Shown here piece by piece: positions 1-8,450 of a stretch of DNA of 64,000 bases. The notes below the pieces were generated by a model, which worked only from the letters and a program-made list of their open reading frames with translations, made no database searches and was not told the origin of the DNA. The stretch lies in contig NZ_VBSB01000012.1 in NCBI RefSeq assembly GCF_013337765.1, forward strand, positions 212,928-276,927. Reading direction: 5' to 3'. Origin of the DNA: Mycolicibacterium sphagni (lineage in GTDB: Bacteria > Actinomycetota > Actinomycetes > Mycobacteriales > Mycobacteriaceae). The position numbers and the translations under genes are program-made. Every line of letters starts with the position of its first letter. Position 1 is the first letter of the stretch.

Positions 1-539
1 GCAACCTGCTTGTCCGGCCCGGCATTCCAGTGCCGCAGGGGCGAGTACAGGGTGATACCGGCGCACAGCAGGGGCGCCGCGGCATCCAGTGCGATGCTGT
101 CGGGGATTCGCAGCACGTAGTTCTCGTCGACGACGATCGACCCGCTGTAGCCGCCCTGAGTCGCCTCACCGTCGCGGCCGACACCGTTGTAGGTGCCCAC
201 CATGCCCGGGTTGGTGCAGTACTGCTCGACGCCGGCCTTGCAACTGGGGCATTCGCGGCAGGAGTCCACGAAGCAGCCGACGCCTACCCGGTCGCCCACT
301 TTGTATTTCGTGACATCAGGCCCGACTTCGGTTACTACACCGGCGATTTCGTGACCGGGCACCATCGGGTACTCGACATCACCCCACTCACCGCGCACGG
401 TGTGGATGTCGGAGTGACAGATGCCCGCGAAGTGGATGTCGAGCTTGACGTCGTTCGGGCCGACGTCGCGGCGGGTGATGGTGGTCTTGGCCAGCGGATC
501 CGTCGCGGATGTGGCGGCATAAGCGGTGGCTGTGCTCAT
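1..539 (-). CDS. adhC: NADP-dependent zinc alcohol dehydrogenase AdhC, N-terminal 179 residues (runs off the left edge)
   Basis: The reverse strand starts at an ATG (537-539) and reads into a zinc-type medium-chain alcohol dehydrogenase. Visible features are the catalytic-zinc region with GICHSDIHTVRGEWG followed by VPGHEIAG, and the structural-zinc cysteine cluster CFVDSCRECPSCKAG further in. These are typical of the cinnamyl-alcohol/AdhC branch that reduces aldehydes with NADPH in the cytosol. The cofactor domain lies outside the window. Its position beside fecB and ctaD matches Rv3045 (adhC) of M. tuberculosis, which supports the name. The physiological substrate cannot be read from the sequence. 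Confidence 0.9.
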   Translation of the reverse strand, partial: MSTATAYAATSATDPLAKTTITRRDVGPNDVKLDIHFAGICHSDIHTVRGEWGDVEYPMVPGHEIAGVVTEVGPDVTKYKVGDRVGVGCFVDSCRECPSCKAGVEQYCTNPGMVGTYNGVGRDGEATQGGYSGSIVVDENYVLRIPDSIALDAAAPLLCAGITLYSPLRHWNAGPDKQV

Positions 540-587
540 TCGTAATTCCTTGAGTTCGCGTTTTAGGCAGCACTGATCAATTCAGCG

Positions 588-625
588 TTTTGGTCATATG
601 TGGTGTCGCGACGCTGCGACCAAAA
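588..625 (-). promoter_or_regulatory. Candidate adhC promoter with an 8-bp inverted repeat
   Basis: TTTTGGTC (588-595) is mirrored exactly by GACCAAAA (618-625), about 50-85 bases upstream of the adhC start. On the minus strand TTGGTC and CATATG lie 17 bases apart, a plausible -35/-10 pair, so the repeat could be an operator over the promoter. This is inference from pattern only. Confidence 0.35.
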
Positions 626-668
626 GGAACAACCGAGTGCCGCGGGTGCCTAATCCCGCTTGAGAGAT

Positions 669-944
669 TTATAACCCGGCTGCGCGAATTCCGCCGTTGA
701 AGGACGCCCGCTGATAGCTGACGACGCCGGCCAGCGTGTACGGGTCGCGGTCGATGATGCTCTGCGCGTCCTCGACGCTGATATCCGCGGTGATCAGGAC
801 GCCGCCGGTGCCGTCGTCCAGACGGCCGGCCAGCAGCAGGCGCCCCGCGGCGACCTCGTCGTTCAGGAAGGCCAGATGGGCGGGCCGGGTCTGGTCGACG
901 ACGTCGAGCGGCTTCTCGTAGGTGATCGTCAGCACATGGAACAC
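669..944 (-). CDS. YciI-family protein (YCII domain)
   Basis: This 91-aa protein starts with a GTG (VFHVLTITYEKP) and has the small ferredoxin-like YCII fold, including the region HLAFLNDEVAAGRLLLAGR and a late RDPYTLAGVVSY segment. YciI proteins are small cytosolic proteins with a conserved His-Asp pair; some are fused to or encoded near oxidoreductases, but a precise reaction is not established for most. It lies between fecB and adhC on the same strand. A longer frame upstream runs antiphase into fecB and is rejected; a second GTG three codons inside is possible. Identity of the family is clear, function unknown. Confidence 0.75.
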   Translation of the reverse strand: MFHVLTITYEKPLDVVDQTRPAHLAFLNDEVAAGRLLLAGRLDDGTGGVLITADISVEDAQSIIDRDPYTLAGVVSYQRASFNGGIRAAGL

Positions 945-966
945 GTGGCGAAGATTACCCGCAGCG

Positions 967-2022
967 TTAGTTGATCGGGGCGTTGAGCCAACGGAGGTCG
1001 TCCAGAATCCCGCGCGCGGCGACGATGCCCTGGCCGGTCTGCCACACCTCGTTGTTGACGACGAAGACCCGGTTGTCGCGGTTGGCCGACAGCTTGCGCC
1101 ACGCCGGGCTGTCCAGCACCGCGGGCGCGCGGTCCTTGGCCGCCTGCGACGCGAACGACAGATACAGGATGTCGCCGTCGGCGGCCGACAGGTCCGGCGA
1201 GCGGTCCAGGTCGGCGTCGGAGATCCCGATCTCGACATACGGCTTGTCGGTAAACCGTTGTGCAGCAGGGCGATCCACCCCGACATCGGCCAACACCGAG
1301 GCGGGGAAATTCTCGGCGCCGTACACCCGCATCGTGGTGTCGGTGAACTGGACGATGGAGGCCTGGAAGTGCGGGGCGTCGTTCGCGATGCCCTTCTGCT
1401 TGGCCAGCTCGGTGAAATCACCGACCAGATCGCCCGCGGCGCCGGCCCGGCCGGTCGCGGCCCCCGTCGTGCGCAGGTTGTCCTGCCACTTGGCGCCTGG
1501 TGCGTCGGTGAACACCGTCGGCGCGATGGCGGCCAGTGCGTCGTGCGACTGCGGGGTCAGCGCCTGCGAGCCCAGGATGAGGTCCGGCTTGGCGGCCGCG
1601 ATCGCGGCCAGATCGGGTGCGCTGCGGGTCCCGGCGCCGGGCACGTTGTGGATGACGGTGCCCAGATACGACGGCTGGCCGGCCGATCCGTCGGGCAGCG
1701 CGGCCGCCACGATCCGCGACTGCAGACCCAGGGCGCACAGCGCGTCGAGCTCGTCACCGGCCAGCACCACGATGCGCTGCGGGTCGGGCGCCCCCGGATC
1801 GAGACGGGCCGGCTCGGGCGCACACGATTCGTCAGGCCTGCGCTGATTGCCCAGCACGCCGGCACCGGCGATCTTGGTGGTGCTCGTGACGAGGCTGCCC
1901 GCTCCCGGCGGGGGCGGATTCTTGGCTGAACCTGAGCATCCGCTGACGACCGTCATGGCGACCGCTGTGAGCACCGCTCCGGCCGCCACCACGACACCCG
2001 AACGCTTACCGCCGATCAGCAC
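967..2022 (-). CDS. fecB: Iron-siderophore ABC transporter substrate-binding lipoprotein FecB
   Basis: The protein (351 aa from GTG 2022) begins with a short basic segment, a hydrophobic stretch and a lipobox ending VVSGC, so it should be exported and lipidated at Cys29. The mature part is a periplasmic-binding fold of the class III (metal/siderophore) type, with PQRIVVLAGDELDALCALG near the start, KPDLILGSQ in the middle and a C-terminal lobe ending in WLNAP. It is divergent from ctaD exactly as fecB (Rv3044) is in M. tuberculosis, where FecB has been linked to siderophore-iron uptake and cell-wall integrity. No permease or ATPase partner is nearby. The longer ATG frame from 2145 lacks a proper signal peptide at its start. 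Confidence 0.87.
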   Translation of the reverse strand: MLIGGKRSGVVVAAGAVLTAVAMTVVSGCSGSAKNPPPPGAGSLVTSTTKIAGAGVLGNQRRPDESCAPEPARLDPGAPDPQRIVVLAGDELDALCALGLQSRIVAAALPDGSAGQPSYLGTVIHNVPGAGTRSAPDLAAIAAAKPDLILGSQALTPQSHDALAAIAPTVFTDAPGAKWQDNLRTTGAATGRAGAAGDLVGDFTELAKQKGIANDAPHFQASIVQFTDTTMRVYGAENFPASVLADVGVDRPAAQRFTDKPYVEIGISDADLDRSPDLSAADGDILYLSFASQAAKDRAPAVLDSPAWRKLSANRDNRVFVVNNEVWQTGQGIVAARGILDDLRWLNAPIN

Positions 2023-2185
2023 GACGCCGACGGTAACATCTGACCGCGGCACGGCCGCTGAGCTGCGCGGCAGGCCCTCGCGGAATCGAATACGACAGAA
2101 TGTAGGACCCACAGCCCATCGGCGGCGTCGGGCGGCTAGGATCAACTACACGTTCTCGGGTGCGCTAACTGATTTTGGAGGACCG

Positions 2186-3931
2186 TTGACTGCCGTAGTG
2201 CCTTCGCGGGAAGAACTCGAGGCCACTCGGCCCATGCCTGCACGGATGGGTCCCAAGGGCAATCTGATCTACAAGCTGGTGACCACCACCGATCACAAGT
2301 TGATCGGCATCATGTACTGCGTCGCCTGCTTCATCTTCTTCTTCCTCGGCGGGTTGATGGCGCTGTTCATCCGCGCCGAGTTGGCCGTACCGGGCCTGCA
2401 GTTCCTGTCGAACGAGCAGTACAACCAGCTGTTCACCATGCACGGCACGGCGATGCTGCTCTTCTACGCGACGCCGATCGTGTTCGGGTTCGCCAACCTG
2501 GTGCTGCCGCTGCAGATCGGCGCCCCCGACGTCGCCTTCCCCCGGCTGAACGCGCTGTCGTTCTGGCTGTTCATCTTCGGCGCGATGATCGCGCTGGCCG
2601 GCTTCATCACCCCGGGCGGTGCCGCCGACTTCGGCTGGACGGCCTACACCCCGCTGTCGGATGCCATGCACAGCCCCGGCGCCGGCGGTGACCTGTGGAT
2701 CCTCGGCCTGGCCGTCGGTGGCCTGGGCACCATCCTCGGTGGCGTCAACATGATCACCACCGTGGTCTGCATGCGCGCCCCTGGCATGACCATGTTCCGG
2801 ATGCCGATCTTCACCTGGAACATCTTCGTCACGTCGATCCTGGTGCTGGTGGCCTTCCCGCTGCTGACCGCCGCGCTCTTCGGCCTGGCGGCCGACCGCC
2901 ACCTCGGCGCGCACATCTATGACCCCGCCAACGGCGGAACCATGCTGTTCCAGCACCTGTTCTGGTTCTTCGGGCACCCCGAGGTGTACATCATCGCGCT
3001 GCCGTTCTTCGGCATCGTCTCGGAGATCTTCCCGGTGTTCTCCCGGAAGCCGATCTTCGGCTACACCACCCTGATCTACGCCACGATCAGCATCGCGGCG
3101 CTGTCGGTGGCGGTGTGGGCCCACCACATGTACGTCACGGGTGCGGTGCTGCTGCCGTTCTTCAGCTTCATGACGTTCCTGATCGCGGTGCCCACCGGCA
3201 TCAAGTTCTTCAACTGGATCGGCACGATGTGGAAGGGCCGGCTGACATTCGAGACGCCGATGCTGTTCTCGATCGGCTTCCTGGTGACGTTCCTGCTCGG
3301 TGGCCTGTCCGGCGTGCTGCTGGCCAGCCCGCCGATCGACTTCCACGTCAGCGACAGCTACTTCGTGATCGCGCACTTCCACTATGTGCTGTTCGGCACC
3401 ATCGTGTTCGCGACCTACGCCGGCATCTACTTCTGGTTCCCGAAAATGACTGGCCGCCTGCTCGACGAGCGTCTTGGCAAACTGCACTTCTGGCTGACCT
3501 TCATCGGCTTCCACACCACGTTCCTGGTGCAGCACTGGCTGGGTGACGAGGGCATGCCCCGCCGCTACGCCGACTACCTGCCATCCGACGGTTTCGAGAC
3601 GCTGAACATCGTGTCGACGATCGGCGCGTTCATCCTCGGTGTGTCGATGATCCCGTTCGTCTGGAACATCTTCAAGAGCTGGCGCTACGGCGAGATCGTC
3701 ACCGTCGACGATCCGTGGGGCTACGGCAACTCGCTGGAGTGGGCGACCTCGTGCCCGCCGCCGCGGCACAACTTCACCGAGCTGCCCCGGATCCGTTCGG
3801 AGCGGCCCGCTTTCGAGCTGCACTACCCGCACATGATCGAGCGGATGCGTGCGGAGGCTCACGTCGGTCGGGCGCACGGTCCCGATGACGGTGACGTGAC
3901 GCGACTCGATGACGAGCACGTCCGTACCTAA
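2186..3931 (+). CDS. ctaD: Cytochrome c oxidase (aa3) subunit I CtaD
   Basis: This 581-aa polytopic membrane protein is the catalytic subunit of the cytochrome aa3 branch of the bcc-aa3 supercomplex, which reduces O2 and pumps protons. It has about twelve membrane spans and the haem-copper signatures: TMHGTAML (low-spin haem His), WFFGHPEVYI with the cross-linked His-Tyr, the HH pair in AVWAHHMYV, and HFHYVLFG. The start is TTG 2186, directly after a good Shine-Dalgarno (TTGGAGGA); longer upstream frames have no homology. Length and sequence match mycobacterial CtaD. It is divergent from fecB and followed after 24 bases by serB2 on the same strand, as in M. tuberculosis. Confidence 0.97.
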   Translation: MTAVVPSREELEATRPMPARMGPKGNLIYKLVTTTDHKLIGIMYCVACFIFFFLGGLMALFIRAELAVPGLQFLSNEQYNQLFTMHGTAMLLFYATPIVFGFANLVLPLQIGAPDVAFPRLNALSFWLFIFGAMIALAGFITPGGAADFGWTAYTPLSDAMHSPGAGGDLWILGLAVGGLGTILGGVNMITTVVCMRAPGMTMFRMPIFTWNIFVTSILVLVAFPLLTAALFGLAADRHLGAHIYDPANGGTMLFQHLFWFFGHPEVYIIALPFFGIVSEIFPVFSRKPIFGYTTLIYATISIAALSVAVWAHHMYVTGAVLLPFFSFMTFLIAVPTGIKFFNWIGTMWKGRLTFETPMLFSIGFLVTFLLGGLSGVLLASPPIDFHVSDSYFVIAHFHYVLFGTIVFATYAGIYFWFPKMTGRLLDERLGKLHFWLTFIGFHTTFLVQHWLGDEGMPRRYADYLPSDGFETLNIVSTIGAFILGVSMIPFVWNIFKSWRYGEIVTVDDPWGYGNSLEWATSCPPPRHNFTELPRIRSERPAFELHYPHMIERMRAEAHVGRAHGPDDGDVTRLDDEHVRT

Positions 3932-3955
3932 CGCGGGATACGCAACCTTTCAGGT

Positions 3956-5188
3956 ATGACCATGTCCAAGGTGTCGGTGCTGATCACCGTCACCGGTATC
4001 GACCAGCCTGGGGTTACCTCAGCGCTCTTCGAAGTGCTGGCCCGCCATGAGGTGGATCTGCTCAACGTCGAGCAGGTGGTGATCCGTGGGCGGCTGACGC
4101 TGGGAGTGCTGGTCTCCGGCAGCGCCGATGTGGCCGACGGTGCCCAATTGCGTGACGACGTCACCGATGCCATCCATCGCGTAGGGCTCGACGTCACGAT
4201 CGAGCGCAGCGACGACCTGCCGATCATCCGCGAGCCGTCCACACACACCATCGTGGTGCTCGGGCGGCCCATCACCGCGGCGGCATTCGGGGTGGTGGCC
4301 CGTGGCGCCGCCGCACTCGGGGTCAACATCGACTTCATCCGCGGCGTCTCCGATTACCCGGTGACGGGGTTGGAGCTTCGGGTGTCGGTGCCCGCCGGCG
4401 TCAGCGGCGAACTGCAGACGGTGCTGGCCCGGGTGGCCGCCGAGCAAGGTCTGGATATCGCCGTCGAGAACTACAGCCTGGAGCGTCGGGCCAAGCGGCT
4501 CATCGTGTTCGACGTCGACTCGACCCTGATCCAGGGCGAGGTCATCGAGATGCTGGCCGAGCACGCCGGCGCCGGTGAAGCCGTCGCCGCGATCACCGAG
4601 GCGGCCATGCGCGGCGAGCTGGACTTCGCGGAGTCACTGCACCGCCGCGTCGCCACCCTGGCCGGCCTGCCCGCGGAAGTGGTCGACGAGGTCGCCGACC
4701 AGATCGAGCTCACCCCTGGGGCGCGTACCACGATTCGTACGTTGCGCCGCTTGGGTTTTCACTGCGGTGTGGTGTCCGGCGGCTTCCGCCAGGTCATCGA
4801 TCCGCTGGCGCACGAACTGATGCTGGACTTCGTGGCGGCCAACGAACTGGAGATCGTCGACGGCAAGTTGACCGGCCGGGTAATCGGTGAGGTTGTCGAC
4901 CGGGCCGGTAAAGCCAAGGCGCTGAGGGATTTCGCGCGCCAAGCCGGGGTGCCGATGGATCAGACGGTGGCCGTCGGGGACGGCGCCAACGACATCGACA
5001 TGCTGGCCGCCGCCGGCCTTGGCGTGGCCTTCAACGCCAAGCCCGCGCTGCGCGAGGTCGCCGACGCGTCGCTGAGCCACCCCTACCTGGACACCGTGCT
5101 GTTCATCCTGGGCATCACCCGCGCCGAGATCGAGGCAGCCGACGCCGTCGACGGCATGCTGCGCCGGGTGGAGATCCCGCCGGAGTGA
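3956..5188 (+). CDS. serB2: Phosphoserine phosphatase SerB2
   Basis: This 410-aa enzyme dephosphorylates O-phosphoserine, the last step of serine synthesis. It carries two N-terminal ACT domains (about residues 5-85 and 97-175) that sense amino acids, then a HAD phosphatase domain with the nucleophile motif VFDVDSTLI (Asp186, Asp188), the SGGFRQ motif and the acidic GDGANDIDM motif. The tandem-ACT layout is the one known from mycobacterial SerB2, which is inhibited by serine. An in-frame ATG two codons later (3962) is an equally good start. It follows ctaD closely and converges on the MocR gene across a stem-loop. Confidence 0.95.
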   Translation: MTMSKVSVLITVTGIDQPGVTSALFEVLARHEVDLLNVEQVVIRGRLTLGVLVSGSADVADGAQLRDDVTDAIHRVGLDVTIERSDDLPIIREPSTHTIVVLGRPITAAAFGVVARGAAALGVNIDFIRGVSDYPVTGLELRVSVPAGVSGELQTVLARVAAEQGLDIAVENYSLERRAKRLIVFDVDSTLIQGEVIEMLAEHAGAGEAVAAITEAAMRGELDFAESLHRRVATLAGLPAEVVDEVADQIELTPGARTTIRTLRRLGFHCGVVSGGFRQVIDPLAHELMLDFVAANELEIVDGKLTGRVIGEVVDRAGKAKALRDFARQAGVPMDQTVAVGDGANDIDMLAAAGLGVAFNAKPALREVADASLSHPYLDTVLFILGITRAEIEAADAVDGMLRRVEIPPE

Positions 5189-5195
5189 CGGCGAC

Positions 5196-5245
5196 TGTGG
5201 GCCCTGTGCACGCGAAATCACGAAAATGCGTGCACGAGGCCCACA
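5196..5245. terminator. Bidirectional stem-loop terminator between serB2 and the MocR gene
   Basis: TGTGGGCC (5196-5203) pairs with GGCCCACA (5238-5245), and inside it GTGCACGC pairs with GCGTGCAC around a 14-base A-rich loop. It lies between two convergent genes, where a terminator serving both would be expected. No run of T follows, which is common in mycobacteria. Confidence 0.65.
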
Positions 5246-5252
5246 CTCGACG

Positions 5253-6698
5253 CTAGATCACGACCGCCCTGGCCTCGGGCGCGGCCGATCCGGTGATGCT
5301 GCGCCAGGCCCGGCCGAGCAGTTCGATGGCCTGCGTCAGCTCTTCTTCGGGCAGCGCGAACGGAATTCGGACGAATCGCTCCAGCGTGCCGTCGACGCCG
5401 AAGCGTGGTCCCGGGGGCAACTCGACACCGAGCCGCGATGCCGATGCGCACATCGCCGAGCTGACCGGGGCGGGCAGTTGCACCCACATCGACATGCCAC
5501 CCGTGCCGGGCAGTGGTCGCCAGTCCGGCAGGTGCTCGGCGATCAGGTCGAGCAGTAGCGCGCGGCGGCCACGCAGGATCTCCCGGCGTTCGGGCAGCAC
5601 GTCGTCGGCTCGTTCGGTGAGAAGCCATGCGGCAGCTAGTTGTTCGATCACCGACGTGCCCAAGTCGATGGACGGACGAACCGCCCGGATAGTCGCCAGA
5701 ACGTTCGGCTCGGCCCGGATCCAGCCGATGCGCATCCCGCCCCAGAACGACTTCGACATCGAACCGATCGTGATCACGAGGTCGCTGCGTGAGCTCATCG
5801 ACGCGGCCACCGGCGGGGGCACCGGCTCGTCGAGCCAGACATCGGTCAACGTCTCGTCGATGACTGTGCGCGTGCGGGTCTCGGCGATGATGTCGGATAA
5901 TCGCTTGCGATCGACAGCGGGCATCGAGAACCCTGTTGGATTGTGGTTGTCAGGCACCAGATAGGCCAGAGTCGGAGCGAGTTGGCGCACGGCGGCGTGC
6001 ACGGCGTCGAGTTCCCAGCCCTCCCTTGTCATCGCGACAGGCACCGGCCGGGCTCCCGCTGTCGCGATCGCGGTGAGCACGCCGTGATAGGTGGGTTGTT
6101 CGACAAGGACTCGGTCGCCGGGCTGAACATAGGTCGTCACGATCAGCGCGATCGCGTGCTGCGCGCCACTGGTCACCATGATCTGGTCGGCGGTGGTGGG
6201 AAGCCCTCTGGCGCAATAACGTTCGGCGATCGCGGTACGAAAGGCCAGCACCCCGTGCATGTCATGACCGGTGTGCTGAAGATACGACGCGGACTGACGG
6301 GCCGCCTCGGTGAACGCCTCCTGCACCGCGCTGGCCGGCGCGGCCAGGGCTGCGGCGGCCAAGTTGATGGCGGCCGGTACGTCATCGGGTGCGACCACCG
6401 GTGTGCGGGGCAGTGCGATCGTGCTGCGCGCGCCGCGGCGGGCATGCAGGTAACCGGTGTCACCCAGGTCGGCGTACGCGGCGGTGATCGTGGTGCGGGA
6501 AACGCGCAACACATCGGCCAGCACGCGCTCGCTGGGCAGGCGCGACCCGACTGGCAGCCGGCCGTCGACGATCAGCATCCGCAGGCCGTCGGCGAGCGCC
6601 TGATACGTAGGTCCACTGCGGCTGGAGGTACGCCAGTTGCCCAATTCGCGGGCCAACAGGTCTGGATCGAGCGCTCTAGAAGCCATAGATGTCGCCAT
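5253..6698 (-). CDS. MocR/PdxR-type regulator: GntR helix-turn-helix fused to a PLP aminotransferase fold
   Basis: The 481-aa product has a GntR winged helix (about residues 25-95, with SRLPSERVLADVLRVSRTTI) joined to a fold-type I aminotransferase domain that keeps the PLP-lysine motif SMSKSFWGG. Regulators of this class bind PLP or PLP adducts and control vitamin B6, GABA or membrane-protein genes. The start is ATG 6698; ATG 6686 is possible, and a longer frame from 6737 would run into the likely operator. It is divergent from a small ORF and a YczE-like gene, the arrangement known for YczR/YczE pairs, which suggests it controls them. The pair is not part of the M. tuberculosis order between serB2 and the Rv3041c homologue. 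Confidence 0.88.
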   Translation of the reverse strand: MATSMASRALDPDLLARELGNWRTSSRSGPTYQALADGLRMLIVDGRLPVGSRLPSERVLADVLRVSRTTITAAYADLGDTGYLHARRGARSTIALPRTPVVAPDDVPAAINLAAAALAAPASAVQEAFTEAARQSASYLQHTGHDMHGVLAFRTAIAERYCARGLPTTADQIMVTSGAQHAIALIVTTYVQPGDRVLVEQPTYHGVLTAIATAGARPVPVAMTREGWELDAVHAAVRQLAPTLAYLVPDNHNPTGFSMPAVDRKRLSDIIAETRTRTVIDETLTDVWLDEPVPPPVAASMSSRSDLVITIGSMSKSFWGGMRIGWIRAEPNVLATIRAVRPSIDLGTSVIEQLAAAWLLTERADDVLPERREILRGRRALLLDLIAEHLPDWRPLPGTGGMSMWVQLPAPVSSAMCASASRLGVELPPGPRFGVDGTLERFVRIPFALPEEELTQAIELLGRAWRSITGSAAPEARAVVI

Positions 6699-6705
6699 TT
6701 GGATG

Positions 6706-6743
6706 CCAGTATGTGCTAACTGGCTATTGAACGGCAAGCCAGT
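6706..6743. promoter_or_regulatory. Candidate MocR operator: three CCAGT/ACTGG boxes
   Basis: Boxes CCAGT (6706-6710), ACTGGC (6719-6724) and GCCAGT (6738-6743) lie in the 56-bp divergent gap. The last two form an inverted repeat and the first and third a direct repeat. MocR proteins commonly bind mixed direct and inverted repeats next to their own start, so this is a reasonable binding region; it is not tested. Confidence 0.4.
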
Positions 6744-6754
6744 CGAACGGAAAC

Positions 6755-6940
6755 ATGTCTGTCATGAGTAACTGGTTCTCCCGAGTGGCCCACCGGCTGT
6801 CGGCGTTGCTTGACGCCAATCACGGGCCGTGGAATCCGACAACGTCCGGGTGGTCCGCAGGGGATGAGGCTGACGCCGATGTCCGCCGGCTGCGCGGTGA
6901 TCTGGACGCCCTGCGCGTCCGGTTCTCCGACCACCGGTGA
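6755..6940 (+). CDS. Small ORF (61 aa) translationally coupled to the YczE-like gene; function unknown
   Basis: The ORF starts at ATG 6755 (or ATG 6764) and ends in a TGA that overlaps the GTG start of the next gene by four bases, the usual sign of translational coupling in this window. The product has a basic N-terminus (SNWFSRVAHRLSALL) and an acidic, possibly helical C-terminal part rich in Arg, Asp and Leu. There is no signal peptide or membrane segment. I do not recognise a family. It could be a real small protein of the MocR-controlled operon or only a leader whose translation opens the next start. Confidence 0.5.
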   Translation: MSVMSNWFSRVAHRLSALLDANHGPWNPTTSGWSAGDEADADVRRLRGDLDALRVRFSDHR

Positions 6941-7650
6941 AGCCGACGCTGCGCGGGATCGCCTTGCTGGTCGGACTGGCCTGCTACGGCTTCTCGATGG
7001 CCATGATGGTGCGTGCCGGATTGGGCCTGGACCCGTGGGATGTGTTCCACCAGGGCCTGACCCGGCACACACCGATGTCCATCGGGGTGGCCTCTGCGGT
7101 GGTCGGCGTCGTCGTGCTGCTGGCCTGGATTCCATTGCGGAACAAGCCCGGCATCGGCACCGTCGCCAACGTCATCGTCATCGCGGTCACCGTCGATGCC
7201 GGTCTGGCCGTGCTGGCCGCCCCGGAATCGATGCCTGTCCGCATCGCCATGATGCTCGCGGCGGTCGTTCTCAACGCCGTGGCCACCGTGCTGTACGTGG
7301 GTGCGGGACTCGGGCCCGGCCCCCGCGACGGGCTGATGACGGGATTGGTTGCGCGGACCGGCATTTCGGTGCGGCTGGTGCGTACCGCGATCGAGGCCAC
7401 CGTGTTGACCGCGGGCTGGCTGCTCGGCGGAAGCGTCGGCGTCGGGACCGTCATATACGCGTTCGGGATCGGACCCATGGTGCAACTCGTGCTGCGACTG
7501 ACACCCAAGCCGATCCTGGCTGTCAGCGGCTGGGGACACATCCTCGGACACACCCGAAATCGCAACGACCCCACACGTGCGGACCGAGACGAATGCGGCA
7601 CGATGGTGCAGTGCCCGACGCCGCAGACGAGGTCGACCCCGACCTGCTGA
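6937..7650 (+). CDS. YczE/YitT-like integral membrane protein
   Basis: This 237-aa protein has about five hydrophobic spans and the repeated YczE pattern: LACYGFSMAMMVRAGLGLDPWDVFHQGL in the first half (read with its GLGLDPWDV core) and VGAGLGPGPRDGLMTGL in the second. YczE proteins are of unknown biochemical role but are repeatedly found beside MocR regulators, and a transport role in vitamin B6 metabolism has been suggested. The start is GTG 6937, overlapping the upstream small ORF. The last 19 codons overlap the start of the ABC ATPase gene, so the true C-terminus is a non-membrane tail. Confidence 0.8.
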   Translation: MKPTLRGIALLVGLACYGFSMAMMVRAGLGLDPWDVFHQGLTRHTPMSIGVASAVVGVVVLLAWIPLRNKPGIGTVANVIVIAVTVDAGLAVLAAPESMPVRIAMMLAAVVLNAVATVLYVGAGLGPGPRDGLMTGLVARTGISVRLVRTAIEATVLTAGWLLGGSVGVGTVIYAFGIGPMVQLVLRLTPKPILAVSGWGHILGHTRNRNDPTRADRDECGTMVQCPTPQTRSTPTC

Positions 7651-8450
7651 TCGACTTCCGGAGAGTATCGCTGCGCCGTGGGGGACAGGTCCTGGTCGGA
7701 CCGGTCACCTGGCAGGTCGAACTCGACGAACGCTGGGTGGTGATCGGCCCGAATGGCGCGGGCAAGACCTCGCTGCTGCGGATCGCGGCCGCCATGGAGC
7801 ATCCGTCGTCCGGCACCGCCCACGTGCTCGGCGAGCGACTGGGCCGCACCGACATGGCCGAGTTGCGCCAGCGGGTCGGGCTGAGCAGCTCGGCCCTCTC
7901 GCAGCGGGTACCCGACGACGAAGTGGTTCGCGATCTCGTCGTCTCGGCCGGCTACGCAGTGCTGGGCCGCTGGCGGGAGACCTACGAGGACGTCGACTAC
8001 GCCCGGGCCGTCGACACGCTGGAAAGCGTCGGCGCCGAACACCTGGCCGAACGGACCTATGGCACCCTCTCCGAGGGCGAACGCAAGCGGGTGCTGATCG
8101 CGCGCTCGCTGATGACCGATCCCGAGCTGCTGCTGCTCGACGAACCCGCCGCCGGTCTAGACCTCGGCGGCCGTGAGGAGCTGGTGTCCCGGCTTGGCGA
8201 TCTGGCCGCCGACGCCGATGCGCCTGCGCTGGTTCTGGTCACCCACCACGTCGAGGAGATCCCGCCCGGCTTCAGTCACGCCCTGATCCTGTCCGAGGGC
8301 CAGGTGGTGGCCGGCGGGCTGCTGCATGACACGCTGACAGCGGAGAACCTGTCCACGGCGTTCGGGCAATCGATCGCGCTGGACACTATCGACGGCCGCT
8401 ACTTCGCCCGGCGCGTGCGCAGTCGCGCGGCCCACAGGAGGCGCTTGTGA
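7593..8450 (+). CDS. ABC transporter ATP-binding protein (Rv3041c type)
   Basis: The 285-aa protein is a single ABC ATPase domain with Walker A (GPNGAGKTS), signature LSEGERKRV, Walker B LLLLDEP and an H-loop VTHHVEE. No permease is encoded nearby, so its membrane partner, if any, is elsewhere. The LSEGE signature and the short insert resemble YbbL/ModF-like cytosolic ABC proteins as well as importers. The start is uncertain: ATG 7593 has a weak Shine-Dalgarno, and GTG 7611 is an alternative. It overlaps the end of the YczE gene and its stop overlaps the NUDIX start by four bases, so all are probably co-transcribed. Confidence 0.88.
   Translation: MRHDGAVPDAADEVDPDLLIDFRRVSLRRGGQVLVGPVTWQVELDERWVVIGPNGAGKTSLLRIAAAMEHPSSGTAHVLGERLGRTDMAELRQRVGLSSSALSQRVPDDEVVRDLVVSAGYAVLGRWRETYEDVDYARAVDTLESVGAEHLAERTYGTLSEGERKRVLIARSLMTDPELLLLDEPAAGLDLGGREELVSRLGDLAADADAPALVLVTHHVEEIPPGFSHALILSEGQVVAGGLLHDTLTAENLSTAFGQSIALDTIDGRYFARRVRSRAAHRRRL

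Noticed and set aside
2165..3919. 584-aa open frame antisense to ctaD
   Set aside because: It is a GC-skew shadow of ctaD, rich in Arg/His/Asp/Gln without any recognisable domain, while ctaD is unmistakable.
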